DNA of 64,000 nt from Virgisporangium aurantiacum (GTDB taxonomy: Bacteria; Actinomycetota; Actinomycetes; Mycobacteriales; Micromonosporaceae). The stretch is taken from the NCBI RefSeq assembly GCF_016863635.1, contig NZ_BOPG01000085.1, positions 1-64,000 of the forward strand. Direction: 5' to 3'. The position numbers were made by a program, and so were the translations under genes. The notes under the pieces are model-generated. The model was not told where the DNA came from. It searched no databases and saw only the letters and a program-made list of their open reading frames with translations. Position 1 is the stretch's first letter. Every line of letters starts with the position of its first letter. Below are positions 37,675 to 46,700 of the stretch, piece after piece.

Positions 37675-39669
37675 TCAGACCGCCGCCGTGATGGTCCAGT
37701 AGTTGTTGGTGCTGTTGTTCGGTGTCCACATACCGGTGACCGAGCCGGCGGTGCCGTTGCCCATGCCGTCGAGGGCGGTGCCGGTGCCGCGGTTGATGAT
37801 CTGGTGGCGCCCGCCGCCCACGTTGTTGAGCCGCCACTGCTGGTTGTTGCCGCCGTTCCAGGCTGCCTGCCGGGCCGGGGCACCGTTGGTGGCGTTGCCC
37901 CAACTGTCGGCCACCATCCCGTTGGTGCGATTGACGATGCGGTACCAGCCACCGCCCAGGTCGACGAACTGCCACTGCAAGTTGGTGCTGCCGTCCCAGT
38001 TCCACTGCTTCAGGTTCGAACCCGACGCGACGTTGCCACCGCTGTCGAGCGCCAGGCCCGTGGCGACGTTGCCGACGCGTACCCAGCCGGCGATCGGACC
38101 GCCGCCGCCGAGCGTGGGGATGGGACCGGTGAAGCTGAGCTTGAGCACGTAGGCCGGGGCGTTGTAGGGCGTCGTGGCGGGCAGGGTCACGTGCAGGCCG
38201 GCGCCGTCCTGGGTGGGCGTGGGTAGGTCGATGTAGGAGCCCGCGGTGGAGCCGAGCAGTCGCGCCGACGTCAGTGTGCTCAGATTGATGCGGTTCGACG
38301 CCAGCGTGGTGATGTGGGCGGTACCGCCGGGCCAGCCGAGCAGGGTCGCGTACAGCACTCGGTTGTCCTTGCTCCGGGTGAACCGCACATCCTGCGCGGT
38401 GCCGGTCCGCGGCGTCTGGAAGGTCCCGCCGCCCATCTGGGTCGGACCCTCGCCGTAGACCTCCCAGGCCCGCGTCGCGTAGATGGACTCACCGAAGCGG
38501 CGCAGATAGTCGCCGATGGCGAGCAGGACGCTGCGCTGGCCGGACGGGATGGTCCCGTCGGCCATCGGGGCGATGTTGAGCACCATGTTGCCGTTCTTGG
38601 TGACCCGGTCGATCAGCGCGTGCAGCAGCGCGTTGGAGCTGTAGTAGCCGATGCCGACGGTGTAGCACCAGCTGGAGCTGCTGATGCTGTCGTCGGTGAG
38701 CCAGTACGGTATCTGGATCCCGGCCGGTCCGCCCCGCTCGAAGTCGAACACCTCGCCGCGGTTGTTGAAGCCGTCCTTGTAGGTGGCGACGACCTCCTTG
38801 TTCCAGGCGACCGCCCGGTTGTAGTAGTACGACAGGAAGTTCAGCCGGTACGACTCGGGAATGGCGCCCAGGTTGAAGTCCTGCCACAGAATGTCCGGCT
38901 GGTAGCCGTCGATGATCTCCTTCAGCTTGTCGTACCACAGCTGGTACTCCGCCGGCGTGCCGAGCTGGCCGTACAACTTCCTGAGGCCTGGATCCGACTG
39001 CGCCGGCACGAACTGGTAATAGCCGGTGAAGTTGTACGCGTGGTGCATCGCGACCATGAGCTTCAGGCCCTTGGCGCGGATGGCGTCGGCGTGCAGGCGT
39101 AGCAGGTCCAGCCGCGGTCCCCGGGCGACCGAGTTGTACTCGTTGACGCTGCTGCTCCACATCGAGAAGCCGTCGTGATGTTCGGCGACCGGACCCGCGA
39201 ACCGGGCACCGGCGTCGGCGAACAGCTGTGCCCATGCCACCGGGTCGAATGCGCCGCCGGCCGAGGCCAACCTGGGTGCGAACTGGACGAAGTTGCCGGC
39301 CCGGTCGCGGGCGCCGTTGATGAAGTTGTGGTACGGCCATGCTGACGGATCGCCGTAAACACTCTTGTGGTGGTTGTTCTCGGGCGATCCGTTGTTCCAC
39401 ATGTTGCGTGGGTACCACTCGTTGACGAACGCCGGAACGCTGAAGGCACCCCAGTGGAAGTAGATGCCGAACTTGGCGTCCTGGAACCACTCCGGCGCCG
39501 GCGGGTGCTGATCTACCGACGCCCAGGTGGCCGAGTAGCTCGTCGGGCCGGGGATCGCCGCCGCCGCGGAGCCCACGCGGAAGAGTCCGACCGAGCCGCC
39601 GGCAGCGACGGTTCCAGCGGTCCCGAGCGCCTTGACGAGGGATCGCCGGGTCACGAAGTTGTGGGTCAT
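37675..39669 (-). CDS. Secreted GH29 alpha-L-fucosidase with ricin-type lectin domain
   Basis: A 664-residue protein. The N-terminus has a twin-arginine signal (TRRSLVKALGTAG). The GH29 catalytic domain spans about 45-420: WFQDAKFGIYFHWGAFSVPA, EHHDGFSMW, then GYQPDILWQDFN, in which Asp264 is the expected nucleophile (usual motif LWxD). A beta-sandwich follows, then a C-terminal ricin B-type (CBM13-like) lectin domain with QW repeats (NLQWQFVDLGGGWYRIVN, NQQWRLNNVGGGRHQIIN). It should release L-fucose from extracellular glycans. AAGGAG precedes the ATG. It is the third gene of the three-enzyme operon, 42 bases after the GH43-like gene. Confidence 0.92.
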   Translation of the reverse strand: MTHNFVTRRSLVKALGTAGTVAAGGSVGLFRVGSAAAAIPGPTSYSATWASVDQHPPAPEWFQDAKFGIYFHWGAFSVPAFVNEWYPRNMWNNGSPENNHHKSVYGDPSAWPYHNFINGARDRAGNFVQFAPRLASAGGAFDPVAWAQLFADAGARFAGPVAEHHDGFSMWSSSVNEYNSVARGPRLDLLRLHADAIRAKGLKLMVAMHHAYNFTGYYQFVPAQSDPGLRKLYGQLGTPAEYQLWYDKLKEIIDGYQPDILWQDFNLGAIPESYRLNFLSYYYNRAVAWNKEVVATYKDGFNNRGEVFDFERGGPAGIQIPYWLTDDSISSSSWCYTVGIGYYSSNALLHALIDRVTKNGNMVLNIAPMADGTIPSGQRSVLLAIGDYLRRFGESIYATRAWEVYGEGPTQMGGGTFQTPRTGTAQDVRFTRSKDNRVLYATLLGWPGGTAHITTLASNRINLSTLTSARLLGSTAGSYIDLPTPTQDGAGLHVTLPATTPYNAPAYVLKLSFTGPIPTLGGGGPIAGWVRVGNVATGLALDSGGNVASGSNLKQWNWDGSTNLQWQFVDLGGGWYRIVNRTNGMVADSWGNATNGAPARQAAWNGGNNQQWRLNNVGGGRHQIINRGTGTALDGMGNGTAGSVTGMWTPNNSTNNYWTITAAV

Positions 39670-39711
39670 CGATTCGCTCCTTCCACCGGAGCAGATGCGA
39701 ACGTCATGCCG

Positions 39712-41094
39712 CTACGTCCGGGTCCACTTCTGGTTCGCACCACCGTTGCAGGTCCATATCTGCACCTTCGTACCGTTGGCGGTCGCCTGTCCGTTGGCGT
39801 CGAGGCACAGTCGTGATTGGACACCGACGACGGTCCCGTCGTTGGCGAGCATCCACTTCTGGTGGTTGCCGCCGGTGCAGTCGGAGATGTCGACCGTGGT
39901 TCCCGCGCCGGTGCCCTGGCCGCGGGCCTGCAAGCACTTGCTGCCGTACACCCGCAGCTCGCCGGCGGTGGTCGGCGCGAAGGTCTGGTTCACGCCGCCG
40001 CCGCAGTCCCAAAGCACGGCCGCGGTGCCGTTCGCCTGGGAGGACCCGGTGATGTCCAGGCAGCGGCCGGACTGGGTACCGGTCAGGCGGCCGGCAGTCA
40101 GGGTCACGCCACCGGTGCCGGCGTCGATACCCCAGGAGCTGTGCCAGCTCAACGCGGCCGTGCCGCTACCGGTCAGTGTGATCGGCAACCAGACCGGTAC
40201 CGACGCGTTGAGGTTTGACGGATTCCACCGGTCTCCGATGTAAACGTAATTCGTGCCCGCGCTACCGGTGACCGGCAGCAGGAATGACACCTGGGAGTCG
40301 TAGGTGCGGGTGCCGGCCACCGCGAAGTTGCTGAATCCGCTCCACGGCCCGGCGAGCGAGGTCGCGGTCGCGTACACGTTGTCGTTGGTGGCCCACCCGG
40401 TGAGGTGCGACGTGAGCAGGAAGTAGCGGCCGGCGACCTTCGCCATCGCCGGAGACTCCAGCGACGGGAAGGTGGCGACGGTGCTTTGCGCACTGGTGTA
40501 GTCGGCGGTGAGTCGTTCGATACGCATGCCCACGGCCGGATCCTCGTGGATCAGGTACGCCGTGCCGTCGTCGTCCTTGAACAGTCCGAGGTCCCGGCTC
40601 GGATGGCCGAGTGGCCGGGTCGCGCCGAGATAGGTGTACGGACCGCACGGCGTGGAGCTGACCGCGACGCCGGCCCGTTGATCGTTGTACGACGTGTTGT
40701 CGATGTGCATCCACATCACGTACCGGCCGGTCGCGTTGTTGAAGATCACCTTCGGGCGCTCCACGATCCGGCCGGCGGCCAGATCGCCGGAGGCCTGGCG
40801 CGACAGTGCGTCGGCCTGTCGGGTCCAGTGCACGAGGTCGGTGGAGGAATAGCAGGCGACGGCGGTGAATGTCGACCCCGCGCTCTTGTCCTCACCGACC
40901 ATGTAGTACACGGAGCCGACCATGAAGATGCCGACGCCGTGCGCCTGCAACGTGTTGCCGGCCGTGTCGGTCCATCTGGTTCCCGGATTGACGGCGACCG
41001 TGGCCGCCGCGGCGACGTGTGGGGTCATCACGGCGGACAGGCCGACCGCCAGCGCGGCCAGCGTCGCCGCCAACCGACCGAATCTACTGTGCAT
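39712..41094 (-). CDS. Secreted GH43-like glycosidase with ricin-type lectin domain
   Basis: About 460 residues from the ATG at 41094, with GGAG six bases upstream; the ORF extends to a TTG at 41106. After a Sec signal (ending HVAAAA) residues about 35-330 form a five-bladed propeller of the GH43 clan (MVGSVYYMVGED, STDLVHWTRQADALS, VERPKVIFNNATGRYVMWMH, DLGLFKDDDGTAYLIHED). It is closest in feel to the exo-beta-1,3-galactanase subgroup. The C-terminal ricin-type domain has three QXW-like repeats (WDCGGGVNQTF, CTGGNHQKWML, CNGGANQKW). It likely trims side-chain polysaccharide together with its operon partners. Substrate is inferred. Confidence 0.88.
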   Translation of the reverse strand: MHSRFGRLAATLAALAVGLSAVMTPHVAAAATVAVNPGTRWTDTAGNTLQAHGVGIFMVGSVYYMVGEDKSAGSTFTAVACYSSTDLVHWTRQADALSRQASGDLAAGRIVERPKVIFNNATGRYVMWMHIDNTSYNDQRAGVAVSSTPCGPYTYLGATRPLGHPSRDLGLFKDDDGTAYLIHEDPAVGMRIERLTADYTSAQSTVATFPSLESPAMAKVAGRYFLLTSHLTGWATNDNVYATATSLAGPWSGFSNFAVAGTRTYDSQVSFLLPVTGSAGTNYVYIGDRWNPSNLNASVPVWLPITLTGSGTAALSWHSSWGIDAGTGGVTLTAGRLTGTQSGRCLDITGSSQANGTAAVLWDCGGGVNQTFAPTTAGELRVYGSKCLQARGQGTGAGTTVDISDCTGGNHQKWMLANDGTVVGVQSRLCLDANGQATANGTKVQIWTCNGGANQKWTRT

Positions 41095-41104
41095 CGAGGG
41101 CTCC

Positions 41105-41138
41105 AAAGCTTGAGACGCCGGAAAGCTTGAGACGCCGG
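41105..41138. repeat. Exact 17-bp tandem duplication
   Basis: The 17-bp unit AAAGCTTGAGACGCCGG occurs twice head-to-tail at 41105-41121 and 41122-41138. It fills the gap between the GH39-like stop and the ribosome site of the GH43-like gene. It is a recent slippage or duplication event that may change spacing in the operon. Confidence 0.9.
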
Positions 41139-41139
41139 G

Positions 41140-42870
41140 TCAGCTACGCAGGCTCCACTGCTGGTTGGCAGCGCCGCTGCAGGTCCACAGGATGATCTTC
41201 GTGCCGTTGGCGGTGCCGGCACCGGTGGCGTCCAGGCACAACCCCGACTGCACGCCGGTGATCGTGCCGTTGGCGTTGACGTTCCACTGCTGGTTGGCCT
41301 GGCCGTTGCAGTCCCAGATGATCACGGCGGTTCCGTTGGTCGTGCCCTGCCCGTTGGCGTCGAGACACTTGGTGCCGTACACCTGTAGCTGCCTGCCCGG
41401 CGTCGCTGTCCATCGCTGGTTGGCCTGGCCGGTGCAGTCCCACAGCCGGGTCTGGGTGCCGTTGACCGTGGACGAGTCCGGCACGTCGACGCACCGGCCC
41501 GACTGGCCTCCCACGATCTGCTGGCCCGCGACGCCGCCTGACGGCGGCAACAGCGTGATGGTGGACGTGTCGTCGATGTTGGCATGCGACACGCTGACGG
41601 TCGTGGCGTTGCCGGACAGGGTCACCACGCTGTCCCGCACCGTGGCCGGACCCGATACGGCGCTGCCGTTGTTGTACGGGATGTTCTGTACGACGACGCG
41701 GACCTGGTTGTTCTGCACGACGCCGGTGAGAGTGTCGAGGCGTTGGATGTTGACGGCGACGTTACCGGTCGTACGGCCTCCGCCGACGAGGATCTTCGCG
41801 GACCCGGTCGTCTTCGTGGCGAAGGCGTCGTACGACGCGCTCGGGGTCACCGACGCGGTCTGGCCGGTCTGCGAGCCGTAGAAGGAATACACCCACCACT
41901 CACCCTTCGGCAGGTACTGTCCGCTCGCGTTGCGCGTCAACAGGCCGGCCAGGTCGTTGTGCAGGTTCGAGCCGCCGGCCCAGTTGGCCCGCAGCCCGTC
42001 GGCGCCCGCCCGCTCCAGCCGAGCGATGTACCACGCACCGTCACCAGGGTTCTGCTCGTTGCTCGCCCCGTACTCGTTGATCTGGTACGGCCGCGGATGC
42101 GCGATGCCACGCGAGTCGAGCGTCGTATTGGCCGTGGCGACGTTCGTCACAGGGTCGCCCGGCAGCGAATGCCAGCTCACGATGTCGGGCACGACGTTGT
42201 TCGCCCGGACGAAGTCCAGGTACTGCGTCCACCAGCCGCCGGTCGACGGCACGCACGCGCAGCTCGGGCCGACGATCAGATGGTTGGGGAACGCCGCCCG
42301 GATCCGCTGGTACGTGCGCCGCCAGAGCTCGAAGTACTGCGCTTGCGGGCGGTTCCAGAAGAGGGTGATGTTCGGCTCGTTCCAGATGTCCCACTCGACG
42401 GTGAGCCCCGCCGTCCGCACGTCGTTGAACACGCGGGTCAGGAAGTTGTCGTAGTCGGTCCAGTTGCCGTTGTCGCCCGGGAACCGGCTGATCGGTGCCC
42501 CGTCGGCTCCCCACAGGTCGTGCGGGAGCAGAACGAACCGACCGCCGAGCGCGGCGGTGCGGCGCGCCTGTGCCAGGGTGGCGTTCCACCGACGGTCGTA
42601 ACCGCCGCCTACCCAGCCGCCCCCCGGCAGTTGCGCACCCCCGGCCCGCATCGCCCGGAACCGTACGTCGGTGAAGAACGTATCGGGTGGCGCCGTGCCG
42701 TTCTCGGTCATGCCGTAGATCCAACCGGACGCCCGGTTGGTCGGCGTGCCACCCGTGGCGGCGAAGTTAACGCTGATCGACTCGTCGGCGGCGAGGGCCG
42801 GCCGCGCCGCCGAAACGGTGATCGCGGCGGCCAGCGACAGGGATGCGGCGAGGACACGTGTGACGTGCAC
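41140..42870 (-). CDS. Secreted clan-A glycoside hydrolase (GH39-like) with ricin-type lectin domain
   Basis: About 576 residues. The GTG at 42870 is eight bases from an AGAAGG site; the GTG at 42879 is too close. A Sec signal ends near PALA. The catalytic TIM barrel carries WDIWNEPN, where Glu165 would be the acid/base, and YQINEYGA, where Glu266 would be the nucleophile; these are the classical clan GH-A pair. A beta-sandwich follows (about 330-435). The ricin-type lectin domain holds three repeats (CTGQANQRW, CNGQANQQW, CSGAANQQW). It is first gene of the operon, transcribed from a region with two LacI-type palindromes. The exact GH family (39, 5 or related) is uncertain. Confidence 0.87.
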   Translation of the reverse strand: MHVTRVLAASLSLAAAITVSAARPALAADESISVNFAATGGTPTNRASGWIYGMTENGTAPPDTFFTDVRFRAMRAGGAQLPGGGWVGGGYDRRWNATLAQARRTAALGGRFVLLPHDLWGADGAPISRFPGDNGNWTDYDNFLTRVFNDVRTAGLTVEWDIWNEPNITLFWNRPQAQYFELWRRTYQRIRAAFPNHLIVGPSCACVPSTGGWWTQYLDFVRANNVVPDIVSWHSLPGDPVTNVATANTTLDSRGIAHPRPYQINEYGASNEQNPGDGAWYIARLERAGADGLRANWAGGSNLHNDLAGLLTRNASGQYLPKGEWWVYSFYGSQTGQTASVTPSASYDAFATKTTGSAKILVGGGRTTGNVAVNIQRLDTLTGVVQNNQVRVVVQNIPYNNGSAVSGPATVRDSVVTLSGNATTVSVSHANIDDTSTITLLPPSGGVAGQQIVGGQSGRCVDVPDSSTVNGTQTRLWDCTGQANQRWTATPGRQLQVYGTKCLDANGQGTTNGTAVIIWDCNGQANQQWNVNANGTITGVQSGLCLDATGAGTANGTKIILWTCSGAANQQWSLRS

Positions 42871-42983
42871 TGATGTCACCTTCTGTTCGGCGGAAGGACG
42901 CGGCGAAGGGACGGTTCCGCAGGCTCCATCGCTGCTTGATCGGCCGTTACGGTCCGACCCGAACGCCGTTGAACCGGGGGCGG

Positions 42984-42995
42984 CGAATCGGTTCG
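42984..42995. promoter_or_regulatory. Second, imperfect LacI-type operator
   Basis: CGAATCGGTTCG matches the core of the perfect palindrome at 43152 in 11 of 12 bases. It lies about 105-115 bases upstream of the GH39-like start. Two operators about 170 bases apart are typical for LacI-family repression by looping. Confidence 0.45.
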
Positions 42996-43151
42996 ACGGG
43001 AACGTAATTCCACCCGGCGCCCCGTGTCAAGTGGTGAACGTCGATGTGCGGATGGCGGACGACCTGGCGGCACGGGCCTGGCGCTGGCGCGCAACGAGAT
43101 CGGCGGGGCGAGCAGCACATGCCGGGTCGGCGCATCCGGGACGGCCGTGCT

Positions 43152-43167
43152 CTCGAATCGATTCGAG
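43152..43167. promoter_or_regulatory. Perfect 16-bp LacI-type palindrome
   Basis: CTCGAATCGATTCGAG is fully self-complementary with a central CG, the hallmark of LacI/GalR-family operators. It sits in the 404-base divergent region between the glycosidase operon (minus) and the small secreted-peptide gene (plus). No LacI gene is in the window, so the regulator must act from elsewhere. Confidence 0.6.
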
Positions 43168-43274
43168 TCGACTCCATGGCCCCGTCTCGGCCGTGGAAGA
43201 GGTCGAGCCACGTGGCAGCGGCGGCAACCGGCGGTGGGTCCAAGGCCGTGACCGGTGAAGAGAGGTGGTGTGAC

Positions 43275-43460
43275 GTGACATCCAGGCGGCCGCTGCTTGC
43301 CATGGTCGCGATTACGGCGACTGTCGCGACCGCGACGAGTGTCGTGACGCTCGGCACCGGCGTGACCGCGTCGGCCGCCGGCGACCCCCGCCCACACCTC
43401 CCGGAACCCGGGATCGCGTACGTCATCCTGAGCCGGCGGGGCGCCGACGCCGTGCGGTGA
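43275..43460 (+). CDS. Short secreted peptide
   Basis: A 61-residue product from the GTG at 43275, preceded by GAGAGG. It is almost entirely a signal peptide (RRPLLAMVAITATVATATSV, ending ASAAG) plus about 25 residues (PHLPEPGIAYVILSRRG). It may be a true small secreted peptide or the stub of a longer protein; no continuation is visible in other frames. Function unknown. Confidence 0.45.
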   Translation: MTSRRPLLAMVAITATVATATSVVTLGTGVTASAAGDPRPHLPEPGIAYVILSRRGADAVR

Positions 43461-43474
43461 GCGCGCCGGCCGGG

Positions 43475-43504
43475 ATGGAACGGCATGGAACGCGATGGAA
43501 CGTC
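43475..43504. repeat. Three 10-bp direct repeats (ATGGAACG)
   Basis: ATGGAACGGC, ATGGAACGCG and ATGGAACGTC occupy 43475, 43485 and 43495 with an exact 10-base period, one helical turn. They directly precede the 11-bp TTCAC repeats, so they may be binding sites for a regulator of the downstream protease operon. Confidence 0.6.
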
Positions 43505-43536
43505 TTCACAGTGACTTCACAGTGACTTCACGGTCG
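43504..43536 (+). promoter_or_regulatory. PHO-box-like array: three 11-bp direct repeats
   Basis: CTTCACAGTGA, CTTCACAGTGA, CTTCACGGTCG: three units with an exact 11-base period. In actinobacteria the PhoP response regulator binds direct 11-base units of the form GTTCAYY-N4. The spacing and TTCAC core fit well; the leading base is C rather than G. It lies 24 bases before the 59-residue peptide gene, suggesting phosphate control of the protease operon. Confidence 0.5.
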
Positions 43537-43559
43537 CCGAATCACGCATGGAGGCGAAC

Positions 43560-43739
43560 ATGGCGATAAGGAACTGGGTGCTGATCGGGGTGGCATTGGC
43601 CCTGGGCGGTGCCGTCATCCCCGCGATCCACCGGGACGCAACGCCGCGCACGTCAGCGGCGGCATCGGCGGCATCGGCCCGGATCCCCCTCCCCGGCGTG
43701 GTCCCGAATCCCGGACCGCCGCCCGTCATCCGCGACTGA
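43560..43739 (+). CDS. Small single-helix exported peptide, coupled to the protease
   Basis: A 59-residue protein. The ATG at 43560 has GGAGG six bases upstream; the ATG at 43548 overlaps that site. A hydrophobic N-terminus (NWVLIGVALALGGAVIPAIH) is followed by a Pro-rich tail (IPLPGVVPNPGPPPVI). Its stop overlaps the longest start of the protease (TGATG), so the two are co-translated. It could be an accessory, inhibitor or pro-peptide-like partner. That is inference from coupling only. Confidence 0.65.
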   Translation: MAIRNWVLIGVALALGGAVIPAIHRDATPRTSAAASAASARIPLPGVVPNPGPPPVIRD

Positions 43740-43756
43740 TGCCGGGCGGGAGGACC

Positions 43757-46700
43757 ATGATGCACACGCGCACCCGCATGACGATCGCCGTCGCCGCTGC
43801 CGCGGTCGTCACCTTGTGGAACCTGCCGGTGCCCGCGCTGGCCGAGCCGGCTGGGCCGGCCGCGCAGGCCGAGGCGGTCTGCGGCACGCCCCAGAAAGGC
43901 CATGCCACCTGCTTCGCCCTGCGCCGGCTCGACGTCGGCGGCGCCCGGGGTGTGCAGGCCGCGGCGCCGCCCGACGGCTACGGGCCCGCCGACCTGCGGT
44001 CGGCCTACGGCCTGCCGGCCGGCGGCGGGGCCGGACGGACGGTCGCCGTCGTGGCCGCATACGACAATCCCAACGCCGAGTCGGACCTCGCCGTCTACCG
44101 GGCGCAGTTCGGCCTGCCCGAGTGTGTGTCGGCCACGGGCTGCTTCCGCAAGGTCGACCAGCGCGGCGGAACCAGCTACCCGAACCGCGACTCCCGGTGG
44201 GCGGCGGAGATCTCGCTCGACCTGGACATGGTGTCGGCGGTCGCGCCGCTCGCGCACATCGTGCTCGTCGAGGCCGACAGCGACAGCTTCGACGACCTGG
44301 CCGCCGCCGTGGATCAGGCCGTCGCGCAGGGCGCGCAGGTCGTGTCGAACAGCTACGGGACGGATTACTTCGAGGTGCCCGGCAGCGGCGAGGAACAGTC
44401 GCTGACCGACACTCTCGACGCGCACTACAACCACCCGGGCGTCGCGATCGTGGCCAGTGCCGGCGACAGCGCCTACGGCGTGACGTACCCGGCCGCGTCG
44501 CCGCATGTCACCGCGGTCGGTGGCACCTCGCTGGCCCGTGACGGCAGCACCCGCGGCTTCTCGGAGAGCGTCTGGTACTGGAACGTCAACGGCGTGTTCA
44601 ACGGAACGGGCAGCGGCTGCTCGCTGTACCAGCCGAAGCCGGCGTTCCAGAAGGACACCGGATGCGCGAAGCGAACGGTCGCCGACGTGGCGGCGGTTGC
44701 CGATCCGGCCACCGCTGTCGCGGTCTACGACACCTACGGCGTCGACGGCCAGGGGTGGCGCCTGTTCGGCGGCACCAGCGTGTCGGCGCCGATCATCGCC
44801 GGTGTGTACGCGGTGGCGGGCGCGCCGGTGGCCGGTACCTATCCCAACGCCTACCCGTACACGCACCCCGAAGCCCTCAACGACGTGACCTCCGGCGCCA
44901 ACACCAAGGGCGGCTGCGAGCCCACCTACCTGTGCACCGCCGGAACCGGATACGACGGCCCGAGCGGCCTCGGCACACCGGCCGGCCCGGCCGCGTTCGC
45001 GATGGGTCCGCACGGCACGCTGACCGGCACGGTCACGGACCGCGCCACGGGCACACCCGTAACCGGGGCCGCGGTCGGCGCCGGCGACTACTCGACCACC
45101 ACCGACGCGGCGGGCCGGTACACGCTCGTGCTTCCCGCCGGCACGTACGACGTCACCGTCGACGCGTACGGTTTCGTGCGCTCACGCGCGTCCGGTACGA
45201 CCGTCGCCGACGGCGCGACCCTGACGACGGACATCGCGCTCGACGGCCTGCCCCGCTCGACGATCAGCGGAACGGTGACCGACGGCTCCGGCCACGGCTG
45301 GCCGCTCTACGCGAAGATCACCGTCGACGGCGTGCCCGGCGGGCCGGTGTTCAGCGACCCGTACACCGGGCGCTACAGCCTGACGCTGCCCGAGGGCGTG
45401 GCCTACACCGCGCGCGTGACCGCCGTCTATCCCGGCTACGCACCGGTCGATCTGCACGTGCAACTCGGCACCGACGACCTTCACCGCGACGTGCCGGTAC
45501 CGATCGACGTGGCCGGCTGCAACGCGCCCGGCTACACCGTGCACTACGCCGGCAGCCTGGAGGCCTTCGACACCACCACGACGCCGCCCGGCTGGACGGT
45601 GACCAACGCGACCCCGGCCGGTGGCTGGCAGTTCGACGACCCGCGACCGCTCGGCAACCGCACCGGCGGGTCCGGCCATTTCGCGGTCGTCGACAGCGTG
45701 GCGCTCGGCACCGCCAACCGCGAGGACACGATCCTGACCTCGCCGGTCACCGATCTGTCCGATGTGGACGCTCCGACGCTCAGCTTCGACACCGCCTTCC
45801 GGCCCTGGTTCGGCACCTCGACGGTCGACGTCGACGTCAGCGCCGACGGAGGCACCACCTGGGCCAACGTCTGGCACGAGGACGAGCGCGAACTGGTCGG
45901 TCCGGCGCACGTCGACGTCCCGTTGCCCACCGCGGCCGCGGTGGTGGTCCGGTTCCATTACAACGGCGGTTTCGTGACCTGGTGGCAGGTCGACAACGTG
46001 CGGATGGGGCGCCGGACCTGCGACAAGGTCGGCGGCGGCCTGGTGGTCGGGCGGGTGACCGACGCGAACACCGGCGGTGGCCTGATCGGTGCGACGGTGT
46101 CCGCCGGCCCGTCCTCCACTTCGTCCACTGTGGACGGTTTCTACTGGATGTTCTCGTCAGCCGGCCGCACCGCATTCACGACCACGCGGCGCACCTACAG
46201 CCCGGTCACGCGGACCCTCGACGTCGCGGCGGACGGCGCCACCCGGGGCGACGTCGCGCTGCCGGCGGGCCGCGTCACGGCGTCGGGGAACATCAGCAGG
46301 ACGGTCGCCTGGGGCTCGTCGACCACGGCGAAGGTGACGGTCACGAACACCGGTACCGCACCGGCCACCGTGTCGATCGTCGAGCAGCCGGGCCGGGTCG
46401 AGGCGCTCACGGGCGGCGGCGCGGCACCGAACGTGGTGAAGGCCCCGGTGACGGCGCTGTCGTTGGCCGCCGCCGCACGCGCCGGAGCTGCTCGCGCCCC
46501 CGCCGCACCGGCCGATGTCACGCCGTCGGCCGCGCCGTGGACGTCGATCGCCGACTATCCGACGCCGGTACAGGGCAGCCTCGTCGACGTGTTCGGCGGA
46601 AAGGTCTACTCGGCGTACGGGTGGACCGGGTCCGCCGTCGTGGCCGATCTCTACGTGTACGACCCGAACACCGGCGCCTGGACGAGCCAGGGCCGGGCGG

